A DNA stretch of 64,000 nucleotides from Burhinus oedicnemus. Its lineage: Eukaryota; Chordata; Aves; Charadriiformes; Burhinidae. The stretch is from the NCBI GenBank assembly GCA_008921705.1, contig VFFE01007869.1, positions 1,280,506 through 1,344,505 on the forward strand, written 5' to 3'. Positions within the stretch are counted from its first letter, which is position 1. Every line of letters starts with the position of its first letter. Below the pieces are notes generated by a model. It was not told where the DNA came from. It worked only from the letters and a program-made list of their open reading frames with translations, and ran no database searches. The position numbers and the translations under genes were made by a program. Positions 25,241 through 58,800 of this stretch are shown here, in pieces.

Positions 25241-26755
25241 CATGCTAGTCAGGTCCTCTCTCTGGTGATCACAGGCACAGGACCCAAAAGGAGTACCAGC
25301 CTCACAGCAGAGGCAGAGCCACCACCTCTCTCTGGATCTCAGATCTTAGCTGATAGGAGGTAAAATAGCATTTACCTACACAATAGCCTTGCCTGATGTG
25401 AAGCAAAATTTTGACCTTCAAGCTTCTAGGTAAGTTCTGAGATGGAGGGCAGGAAGAAAGACTGATTTCATACTCCTCTACCAACCGTGTTGGGGAAAAC
25501 TGAGTCCTGACTGCTGTGTCTGCGCAGGTTTAGTGTTACAGCAGCCTAAGTCACCAGCAGCATCATTGCCATACTTACAATGGCATGACACACAAAAGCA
25601 CAATACTCATAGATTTATTAGGAGACTGTGCTTCCTATATGTCTGCGCTGAACGTGAACTCACCTGCAAAATGAATAATCTCCAAGCTCCATTTAAAAAT
25701 AAAGGCTTTGTATAGAAAATCTAAATAATAAGCAGGGCTTTACAGTGCTGAAGGAGATACAAATGTAAAACGTTTTCCACTTGAAAACCTTTGTCTATGG
25801 AGTTGTCAGGATGCGTTTCCTGTGGAAACAGCGAAGACTTCGATCTGCCTTTTTCCTGAATACTGTTCAGATTGTCAGGCTTACAATGAAGGGCAGAAAA
25901 TGCGCTGCCAGATGGTTAATGGCCCTTCTGAAAAATAGCCTTCTATGTTGCTTTTTGGAAGTCACTTGTCATGGAACTTTCATAATATAAGCTCTGTACT
26001 CTTGTCGTTCATAGAAGGAAGAGTATTTTAAGCAAGTGTTATCAAGGCTAAGAGAGCCTGAATTAACTCGTCTTAATGATACTTCTTAGTGCGCTGCCAA
26101 TAAATCTACTAGCAAGTCGCTGTATCTAGAAAATACATGCAAAGAAATACAGAGGCAGCATATAAGGGAACGAGTTCTGCCAGCTCCTCAAATGGGGGTC
26201 GTGGCTACTCTTTAGGTCCGTCTGTGTTGACAGTGGCTGGGTGGCTGGTGAGCTTTGCCCCTGCCCATTGTGTTAAACACCCATATCCCTTGATTTCCCC
26301 AGGATTCTCTGCCTTCATCTGTCTGCTTATATTTACCTTAGAACTTCTCTGTGCAATGGCTGTAGGCAGAGGAATATGCTGCCAACGGTCTCAGGGGGCC
26401 TGAATTCATCTCATTTAACTTCAGGGACCTACAGACAGGAACCTAGCCAAGCTAGGCTCCCTCAACACAGACAGGCAAACGACTTTTTTATTCCATTATA
26501 GGCATCCTGCACCAAGGAAAAGTCCTCCAGCCTCTAAAAGAGGCACAGAGTAGTTTCATTATTTTTTACTATCTTATGGGTTTATACAAAGATACTTAGG
26601 TTAGGTTTTGCTTACTTGTTATAACATCATAGTAAAATAGTAACAGTATTTGTGATTCTCATTATAAGCCCACATTTAATGGAGTGCATGCACATGTGCA
26701 CACATGCTAAATACAACTTTATCAATTCTGCATCTTGCATGCCTATAGTCTTGAC

Positions 26756-26772
26756 TTTTTTTTTTTTTTTTT
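26756..26772 (+). repeat. T17 homopolymer
   Basis: Seventeen consecutive T. On the minus strand it is a poly(A), but no processed gene copy or flanking target-site duplication is visible, so it is listed only as a simple repeat. Confidence 0.9.
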
Positions 26773-29700
26773 GTAGAAACACTGTGAAGAGAAGTTCGTT
26801 TCATATTTTCAGGTAAGTGGCCTGTAGTCATTTTTGCAAATTGGGCAAAAATTGAGTTCTTACTAAGAACACAAAATCACAGGTATGTCAGTCCCCACCC
26901 AGTGCTTTGTAGTCAGGCTTCCGGGCATAGCCTGAGAGAAATCTGCACGTGGCCCAAAACTGCCTGAAACTAATGGCAATCTTTTTTCTATGGACTACAA
27001 AGCGATTTGGAACAGGGTCCGGATGACTCCGATTAAATTTAGCTTTTTCCTATGATGCTCTTTGCTATGGGTGTTTTGGACACTATATGATTGTTTGCTT
27101 TATTTAAACATTTAAGATTATGGAACTAGACATTCCTTAATTTCTGCTCAGAGGTAACTGCACTTTGTCCCTTAGGATGGCTTACGCCTACCTTGTAATC
27201 ATCATAGTGAAGAGGAAGAACTGGTAACATCCTCAGCTTTAAGTGCTTTATACAAGGCAAGCTATTTTTCTCATGGTTCCAAGCTCTGTGTCCCACATTC
27301 GTCATGATTCAAGAGGTCATTAATCAAGAGATCACCTCCTCAGAATGCTTTGTTCCATAGATGTATACATGTTAAACTTGGAACAACACTGGAAAACAAA
27401 TGAATTAAAAGTATTCCAGGTTAGTCTGTTTTACTTGCACCTTATGAAACTGTAGCACTGAAATATTGTTACAGTTTGCAAATAATTTATGTTCAAAAAA
27501 TCTGAAGTGAATTTATAAACTGGAGCACATTGTCTCTGATTTCTCATTTTCCTTAGACTAAAGAGAAAATTCTGTAGAGGAAAAAAAATCAATGGAGACA
27601 CATACGTAAAACAAGCAGCAGCAACATTAGAATTGGCGTCTTTCACCTATCTGTGGGTTTCACCGAGGGCTTTAACAGCAGCTCAGCTGATGAAGATATA
27701 TCCTTGGTTCTGAGCTGGCAGGAGAGTTTTATACGGTCCTGCTCCTGGAAAATGACAGACTGTCACTACATGCTGGTAATTCCAAGCTGCAGCCTAACCC
27801 AAAGAGGAGTCCCAGGGAGAGCTGATGAATTTTAAGACTAGTATTTCTCTCGTAATAATCTTCAGAAATTTTATTAATTTCTGTATCAAACTATGCCAGC
27901 TTTCTGGATGTTACCTATAGAAATATGCCATTTACAAAGTATATTGACAACTACAAAAGCCTCAAATAAATAAGCTTTTTGTATTGGACTGTTGTTTACT
28001 CATGAGATTTGACATTGTCCAGACCATGATCCTTACAGGTCTCAGGGCAAGATGGACTTCTTGATGTCTTTTATTTCTTAGCATGTTTTAATATATTTCT
28101 TTCATTCTGTTCAGGCAATGCTATCAGGCAGTTACCACTTATAAGCATTCCAACATTGCAAACTGCTTGGTTTTAAAACATGACTCTTAATACAGACATG
28201 TAAATACAGTAAAAATGTTAAACTATGATTGAGTCTAAACTCTTTTGGTAGCATTAGAATACTTGAAAGAATGGTTGAAGCCCATCTAAACAAATTGTTC
28301 TTAAAGAAGAAACAGAATTTTTCCATGGCTGATTCCAATCCCTTAATGAGAGCGCAAAAGACATGACTTAGACACAATCCAGATTTCCTCTGGTGGTTGT
28401 GGGTTTTTTTTGTTTGTTTGGTTGGTTGTTTTTTTCCTCCTTACTTACTTAAAAGCACTTCTACACAAATACGGAATCATTTTCCTGTAGGAATTCTTCC
28501 CTCAGTTTGTCCGTACTCTTGTCCATAACTCTTCCATACGGAAGAGAAGATGTGCGCTTATAAGAGCTACATAGTAAAACAGCTTATCAGTAAAGCATGG
28601 GTCATATCTGGAACATCATTCATATTGTGATTCAGTGTGGCTGAAAAGATAAAAACTCAGGCAATGGGCTAAATTCCCGAGCTGCAGGAACAATTTCAAC
28701 CTTTTTCCTCGGCCAGGTCCTAGTAGACCTAGAATTTTACTACCACTATCTGCCAGATTAGTTTCCAGAACAGTGTTGCAAACACATCATTAAGAAAAAA
28801 AGTCTGAGACTATTTGATCGCAGTTGAAAGTGGAGAGTTCCATGAAGATTTTTGCATACCGTACTTTTAGGAACAGCTGCCAACGTTTTGAGCTTTGCTG
28901 TGCTTGGTTTGGAGTTGCACCTATCTGAGAAGGATTAACTGCCCGACTTCCAGGCACAGGCATTAACAGTTTGGAGGCTGCATTTGTAAGGCATTTTGGA
29001 AAAGTCTGAACAATTTCTAAAACAGCAAGTGGAGCTGAGACTCACCTGTTGTTTGGATAATACCTTTATCTTCACCACCTTTCTCCATTTACCTACCTGC
29101 CAGTGACTGTGAATTAGTCTGATATTCTTCATTAGCCTTACAGCCTTGACTGTGCTATTGTATATAAACTGCAATTTAAACTGTATTTTATTACATGACT
29201 TCTATCTTTTTATTTGGTTTGCCTAATGCCTAGAGCAATTGGTCCATGGCTTAGCCTTCTAATTAGTGCTGTGAAATTAAAAACATTCATGTGGATACTG
29301 TTGTAAGAGCAGTACTATACAAAGAGAACGTCACTTTAGAAGCCCTGGTAGATGGGGGTAACAGATACGTCTTGTTGTTCCTGAGTTTTACAGCACCAAC
29401 TATGTTTGTGTATTGCGAATGGTTTCTCATGTGTTACTTTGTTTTATAGCCCTTAACCAATGTCAGCTGGAAACCAAAGACAAGCTACTGAGCCAATTAA
29501 CAAAGGTCCCCAGTAAGCAGGCAGAGCCTTCATTCTGTCTGGACCCCGGTAACTACTGCAGCTTGATCCAAAATTCTTGGAGACTGCAGAAAGTTTTACA
29601 AGCTAAATTAATGTACAATTTCTTATCAACTGTGTCTGTAGACGCAGAGTAGCTCACAAGGGAAGTCAACTCACTTCTTGCTGGTATTATCTGAGTTACT

Positions 29701-32700
29701 AAGGTACTGTTTTCCTCCTCCCTGGCACTGGGTTTTGGGGGTGAATCATCCATCTCATTTTAATCAATGTATTTCCATTTTCCACTGTAGGGACAAAAGC
29801 AAAGATTGCCTATTAAAAGGGACAGAAACATCTCAAGACTTAGCTTGTAAACACTGCTTTTGAAGTATGCCTTGTTGTCTTTTTTAGAAAATCCTCACAG
29901 GAAAAAATATCTGCTCTCTTCCTGGGGAGGAGGCAAACACCTGACAGTGGTGTAACCTCACTGTACAAGGGGAAAACACGCTGGGAATCTCCTCATGCAG
30001 AAATTCTAGTGACTGTATGTAAGGCAGCAAGGGAGGGGGGAAATAAAAGAGGTAAGCAAAAAAGAACAACAACAGAATAATAAAGCTAGCATATCAATGA
30101 CTTCAACACTAGTTATTTGTCTCTGGTAGTCAAGAAAACGTGTCTCCTATTGTGGCACTGACACTCTGAAGCAACCACAGTACAGCTCTACTGCTGTTCA
30201 TGGAGATGGGTTGGAAAAAACCCAAACTTCGCTTTTATGTCACCCCACACCAAGTACACAATGCAATCATGCAGGCTATGACAAAAATTCCCCTATGAGC
30301 AATGAACTTAATCCAGCAATCTGTTATCAAGAATCAGAGAAAAGTTCACAAGACAAAGCAGGGGTTTTTTGTTTGTTTCCATTCCCCTGCCTCAATTATT
30401 AATCTCAAGCGCCTGGGTCTAATTATGCTCTCAAACTCGAGCAACTCCCACTGATTTTACAGACTTACATATAGTTGAGTCCCATGTAGGATACTCATCT
30501 TTCCAACACTCCTATAGGATTACTGTCAATGAGAAAGTACTTCTCAGCTTCTTAGGATAGAGTGACATCTTGTGGTTTCTTCTTTTGTCCATCATTGAAA
30601 AATAAAAATTAGCCACAAAAGCTTTGACTAATTTTGTTTGTTTGTTTCTGGTATAACACTAAGATCTTATTTGTTTGAGTAATATCATGTACTTGACTCA
30701 CAGAAACTGATTGTTTTGGGGTTTTTAAAAAGTCAGTCTAGCTCCCATTAAGAAGTACAGGTGTTATTGTCATAAACAAATTTACTTTGCCATCATCAAG
30801 GCTTTTGGAAGGGTCATGAAAATTAAGTGCTTGAAACAGCAACAAAAGCAGTCTAATTCATGCAACATGACAAATTTTTTTGTCTGAATGTCGTACTAAT
30901 CCAGAAAAATTGTTTACTGCTCGTGGTCATGTAAAAGTGGGATCTTCTTAGCTAAGTCAGTCAGTCTCTAGTGGTAGCACCACTACTAAAAGGATTTGTA
31001 GGGAAAGTACTCTCTCCAGTTGCAGCTCTGAAAAGCATTTCCACCTGGACTCCAGTAGATGTATGTAAGAAAGACAGAAGATGACATCATTAGGGAGCTG
31101 CACCTCACACTTAAGTTTCACCTGCATCACAGAAGGATCTCAGTAGACAGTGTCACATCATAGGTCACTTACACAGCACAACTATAGAAGTTTCAGTAAT
31201 TTATTTTCTGATATAGCCTCCAACACAAAATACAATTTTTGATTTTTTTTTTTTAAGACTATACACCTAAACTCACATATGAGCCAATATTGACAAATTC
31301 CCCTTACCAAAAAAAATCCAAAGACAAAATTCTTTTGCTAGTTTTGTCTCGAAAAAGCAATAGCATCTTTGAGAAGAACAGTATACAAAATCTAGATTAA
31401 AAAACACAATGGAATAGTATTCATATACCTCAATAAATTGATAACAATACTTAAGATATTATCACTACTGAAAACCAGTATTGTTTGAGAGCTGTTCTCA
31501 TGATCTAAAACTAACATCTTCACATAATTTGGTAATAAATCAATTCATGTTGTCAAAAAACAGGTAATTCTCAATTTTCAAGAAACATGAAATGGCTATT
31601 TTGCATCTGTAAGGACTAAGAGAGTATCAAGTGAAATAACTAACTAGTGTTTGCGCTTCTGTTTCTGCTGGTTTTCCTATACGCCCATTGAGGCAATTCT
31701 CAGAAACAGATTTGGAATATGTGATTCTGCATCATTCCACTTAAACTATGCTGAGTCTAACTGCTAAGGAAGTCTGCACACTTGCCCGATATCCTCTATA
31801 AATACTTCTGACTGGCAGCTGTCCTTCCATAATTCCATAGTTTTAGTTCAAATCTATCTTCAGTCCTTCCCTTGGTAGAAGCATCTATGCTGCAAGGAAC
31901 TAATGCAAAGAAAACACAGAATCAGCCTGGAAGAACTTTTGATGGATTGAAAATAAACATGATTGAGGGTTGTCATCTGCTTTCACATGCCTTTTCAAAT
32001 CAGAATGAACACCTCAAAAATTAGCCTGAAAAAATGTAATAGCTTAAAAATCAGGCTCCCATAAGGTTAAAACCACAAGAGATCCTTAGCATATGGGTCA
32101 CTTTTACAGACATTAGGTGATGTTCATAGAATCATTTAAACACGAAGAACCAGCCTTTGTGTCACCCCACGTCAAAGGAGCTGGTTTTACCTGCAGTGAG
32201 ACTAGTTCTCTATCTTGGTAAAATTAGCCGCTGCTCCTTATTAGCAGCAGTCCCCTTTTTCCCCTCCCAAGCATAACATTTTTAGCTATACAGAAGTAAA
32301 ATTACAATTTTTGTCTAAATTTGAATACAAAAACTGTCTCACCAAGTCTAGACTACAACATACTAAGGGTAATAAGCAACAAAAATACACTAAGGAGCTC
32401 CATTTTTCTTCTGTGCAACCAAATCAAACAATTCAAGGAGGCAGGGCTAGAAATGGTGTCCAAATGCCCTTTCTCCAAGGGAGCATAACCAGCCTCCAAG
32501 GAGAACATCCATCACTTTGCAGTTTGACCTGCACGATTTGCACCAGCAGTACAAAAAAAAGTGAACAATGTGTCAAATTTTTGAAGTTCTCCTTGCATGA
32601 ATAACTTTGTGAGCAATATCTATGCTGTTTACAAGGGAATGTATGCCAGACAAGCTTATAACTAAAACTGAAGTTCAGCCAATACGCATTTGTTCCCATA

Positions 32701-33305
32701 GAATTCAAAAGACAAAACCCCTACTGACTGAGTAGAAAACCACTTATTATCCAAAAGTTTGTATTTATGATCTGTTTCAAAGCAGCTCCTCCCTTCTTTT
32801 CTCCTATTCTCTCTTACCTTTTTAAAAGCTTGTGTTCTTTTTATATTTTGCACAATGAGGGAAGAAATAATTATATGCCTCACTGGTGACAACTGGTACT
32901 TCTCCTCCTCTTGTAAATGGAAACAGCAACTAATTCCCCTGCTAATATTTACTTGTGGTGTGTGTCATTCTCCTCTCTGTCAGTTTATTCTCAATAGAAA
33001 GTTAGGGAATAAAAATGATTATGTTGTTCCTTTAGACATTTATGAATAGAACATTTTTAGACACTTAAAATAAGGGTGTTGGTTTTTTGGTTTTTGGTGG
33101 TTTGTTTTTTTTTCCCCCCCTCACTTTGAGAAGATCATTCTAGATCCCTGAAGTGAGATATTACAAAGCTTAGGTTACAGTAGAACAACCACTTTGGGGG
33201 AGAAAAATATGTCCACACGAATGACAGTACTATTCAACTATTTTACTTCAGTCACATACATAGCTATTCTACACTGACTAGTCTCAAATATTCATGCGAT
33301 CAAAT

Positions 33306-33311
33306 TTTATT
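33306..33311 (-). terminator. Candidate distal poly(A) signal of SERPINI1
   Basis: A second canonical AATAAA on the minus strand about 615 nt after the stop codon. Further hexamers occur at 32984-32989 and 31200-31205, so longer 3'UTRs are possible. Confidence 0.4.
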
Positions 33312-33925
33312 GGCATTAACAGTCACGGAAGGTGAATTGCAGAGTCACATGCAGCTGCATTCATAAAAGCAACATTTTAGAATTACATGTGGGAGAGTTC
33401 ACACAAAGTCTACCACAGTTATCTTATAGAATAAAATCCACTAGGCTTAATTTGTTCCATTAACTTTGATGAGACAGCATATCGCAGTCTGTTTACTACT
33501 TTTACAGGAACAGGAAATGATCACATTTTCCAGATGTAGTTCTTCAACTCTATAAATTATCACCAAGGTTTGCCATTTGCATTATTCAGAGCTGCACACA
33601 TTCTGCTCCTGTCTCATTGATCAAGTCAGTCTTTGGACTGTAAAAAAATTACAAATAATGGATTTGCAGTTTTTTGCTTTACAATTCACTAGAACAAGAA
33701 ACAGTTGTTGACATGTACACAATTTTATTTTAAGGACACAGCAATCACAATGACAGAAACGGAACCATTACTTTAATACTGTAAGCTTTCCTCTGGAAAA
33801 TGACTTGCACACAGTCAGATCCGAAAGCATTTTAAACAATATCTTGAGGGAAAACACAGCAAACCTTAAATATATTAATTTCAAACTTTATGTGCTTATC
33901 TCCTCCTTTTGGTAGCCAGTGGCAG
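33312..33925 (-). other. SERPINI1: SERPINI1 3'UTR (inferred)
   Basis: Non-coding sequence between the SERPINI1 stop and the distal AATAAA. It is AT-rich and holds at least one ATTTA pentamer (near 33866). HuD has been reported to bind AU-rich elements of mammalian neuroserpin mRNA, which makes such motifs worth noting, but no bound site can be shown here. The true 3' end depends on which hexamer is used. Confidence 0.5.
33724..33729 (-). terminator. Candidate proximal poly(A) signal of SERPINI1
   Basis: AATAAA on the minus strand about 200 nt after the stop codon, followed by GU-rich sequence (TTGTGTACATG). This is the first canonical hexamer downstream of the TAA. Actual use is unproven; a second AATAAA lies at 33306-33311. 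Confidence 0.55.
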
Positions 33926-55864
<21,939 letters not shown>

Positions 55865-55882
55865 GTCTTGAGATTCTAATAT

Positions 55883-58800
55883 CTGCAAGATAAATTTTAG
55901 AGAAAATAAGTTAACCTTGTTAAAGTAATAAAAGATTCAACTGGAGAGAAAAGGGAATAAGTAAACTTTTAGTCTTAAATCTGTGGGGAAAAACAACCCT
56001 AGTTATGGAGTTCAATGCACAATTCAGTTATCTGGAGGAGAAACTAATACATATACCAAAGTAATGATCTACTTTCAAAAAAAATAACCTACTTAATTGA
56101 ATTTATGCTTTTGAAATCTTTCAGCAATAGAGTAACAACATGTAGATTCTACATTTTGTTAGACCTCAATGACATAGCAAAGCCTTTCCTACTTTTAATT
56201 TTTAATTTTGCTGTTGTTGTTAAGCAATACTGATCTGGAATTGCTATGTATTTCTGTAGTTTTTCACCAAGGAGACCTACAAATCTGTAATTCTTTCATT
56301 TGGCCTTCCAGTAAGATGCAATTTATTAATCTAAGTTACTCTAAGCCCCAAATTGGTAAAACTATTTCAAGCACTGTAAGAGAGCTTGCTGACACAGGTG
56401 ACAAACGAAATGTACCATGACGTTGCTCAGTTGCAAAACACACGGCAAGCAGCCAAAAATTCTTTGAAAGAAAAATAAATCATGCCTTAGTTACCAAATT
56501 AAATCCCTTTTGTTAGTAAATAATGGTGAAAAGTTGGTTAGTTACGCTAGCTAAGAAACACCTACTCAGAGATCTTTAGAGGATAAAGTTACCATATACA
56601 TCAGTGAGAAAGATCCAACAGGGGAAACAAGAAAGTAAACTAAATAGAAAAAAGGGTTAGCACTAATGCTTTTGACTAGTCCATCCTCCAAGCTTTGCTG
56701 AACTGCTTCAGTAAGCTAAAGTTCTCACTCTACCTCAGTTTAGCTCACCACACAACTACTGACATTAAAATTCCAGCTCCTGGAGCAGTGTACGTATGCC
56801 TCCATCATTCCATTTTTCCTTTGAATTTCATGCTACCTTGGCATCTGACCCACTGCTGGCAAGTATCTTGAGTCAGAAATACCAAGCCAACAGAGTTTGC
56901 ATTTCAGTTCCATCTCTTTGCCACTTACGGTATCTCTAACACATAACAAAGCAAAGGTTCTTGAAGTAGTAGCTTAGGCAGCACAAGACTAAAAGCTTTA
57001 GTCCAGAAGTGTTCACGTGGTGTTGTGCCAGTCTGCAGGGCTTGTCAGCATGGGACAAATTTGTGTGAATGTGCTATTTTGTTGCTCAACTGAAGTCAAT
57101 TTGCATGCAGCCAGCCCAAGTGCCTTGTGTTTCCCAGCTCTCCTGTGTCTGCAGTTACCACGGGTGTCTACATACCTGACACAGAGACCCTGAATAAGCT
57201 TTCTACAACATTTATATTATGCATTTTGTCTTCAAAGGACTATCTAGGATTATCTAATTAACTCGCACAATGCTGACACATAATTTAAGCATTACTACTC
57301 ACACTTTATAGCTGAGAAAATATAAAAAGCAACAGGGTACACATACGTGCCTTGGCAGCAATGGTGCAGTCACTAGTTAAGATTCTTCCTGTCCCCTAGC
57401 TGTGGATCAGCCTTTTGTTTATTTTTTCACTGAGAAAATTAAATAGATTAATCGGTACAGCAATCACACATGCTTCAGGGGAAAAGGACAGGCTCTTAGT
57501 GCAACATGGTAGCTAGAGCCCTGTTTCTCCCCTGCCCTGCATCTCCCTTCTGATGATTGCTTCCATATATATGTACGGAATACGCCCCTTTTCTCATTTT
57601 CTAATAAGCCTTCCTCTATGTTGGCATCACTTCATCTCTCTGGACTACCTGATCAATCTTTCTCTGATTCTTAGCAAGATATCAAAAATCTCCACCAAAG
57701 GCTCTTACCCTATTTAAGAATGGCACAGGATAAGTCATGTAAGCCTAAAGCACCAGCTTCATATGGTGCTTATTCCTTGATGACTACATATTTCAGTACA
57801 TTTACAACACTATCCAGCACTTCGCTGCCGCTCAATGGAAAACACTTCAGTCTGAGCCATGACCATCGCTATTTATTTCATAAAGACTAAGACAATCTTT
57901 TTATTGTCCCAAACATTATCAACACACCACAAACTTCCCCAGTAATTGCTTTTCTTAATAGCAGTTAATTTTTTTTTTTAACCTGTCCATTTATTAACTA
58001 TTGACTTAAGGATATTAAGGTTTCGGTTATACAAAATAACAGTATTTCTCTATTCTCTTTGTGACACTGGCCATTCTAGATTCCTTTCTTTAAAAAAAAA
58101 CAGAGCATGCATCTCTCCTAACATTACATAATATAAGGCTTCATTCAGCACATCACTGTGCTAGACTGAGCCCAGGTATTATTAATTGATGATGAATTTC
58201 GGTATTACCGATTATGCACTGTGAGCAGCCCTGAGGAGAAGGACTTGGGTCTGTTGGTTGATGAGAAGCTCAACATGAGCCGGCAACGTGTGCTGAACTC
58301 CAACCTGGGCTGCATCCCGAGCAGCATGGCCAGCAGGGCGAGGGGGGTGACTCTGCCCCTCTGCTCCACTCTGGTGAGACCCTACCTGGAGCACTGTGTC
58401 CAGCTCTGGGGCCCCCAGTAGAAGAAGGACATGGACCTGTTGAAGTGAGTCCAGAGAAGGGCCACAAAGATGATCAGAGGGCTGGAGCACCTCTCCTATG
58501 AAGACAGGCTGAGAGAGTTGGGGTTGTTCAGCCTGCAGAGGAGAAGACTCCAGGGAGACCTTAGAGTTCCTTCCAGTCCCTAAAGAGGGCCTACAGGAAA
58601 GCTGGGGAGAGACTCTGGATCAGGGAGTGGAGCCATAGGACGAGGGGGAACGGTTTTAAACCGAAAGAGGGCAGACTTAGGGTAAAGAATTTTTTCCTAA
58701 TATCTAATCTGAGGGTGGTGAGGCACTGGAACAGGTTGCCCAGGGTAGTTGTAGAGGCCTCATCCCTGCAAGCGTTCAAGGCCACGTTGGATGGGGCTTT

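Larger units (their letters stand above)
11060..33305. other. Intergenic region between the LRR gene and SERPINI1 3' end
   Basis: About 22 kb without a supportable gene on either strand. Open frames are under about 150 codons, lack family signatures and lack splice context. It contains the degraded CR1 tail at 19676-19735, a MIR-like SINE at 25050-25240, CA/TG-rich sequence around 22182-22335, a T17 run at 26756-26772, and G-rich sequence at 14484-14500. The 5' end and promoter of the LRR gene must lie at its low-coordinate edge; no CpG island is visible there. Confidence 0.6.

Noticed and set aside
26756..26820. T17 run as the tail of a minus-strand processed pseudogene
   Set aside because: No recognisable gene sequence or target-site duplication next to it.
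32122..32170. CATAGAATCATTT as another CR1 3' end
   Set aside because: Only the tail-like dozen bases match; the following sequence lacks the CR1 GGTTGGAA...GACCTT motif.
58212..58490. Minus-strand ORFs within the CR1 fragment
   Set aside because: They are antisense to the CR1 reverse-transcriptase remnant and have no independent support.
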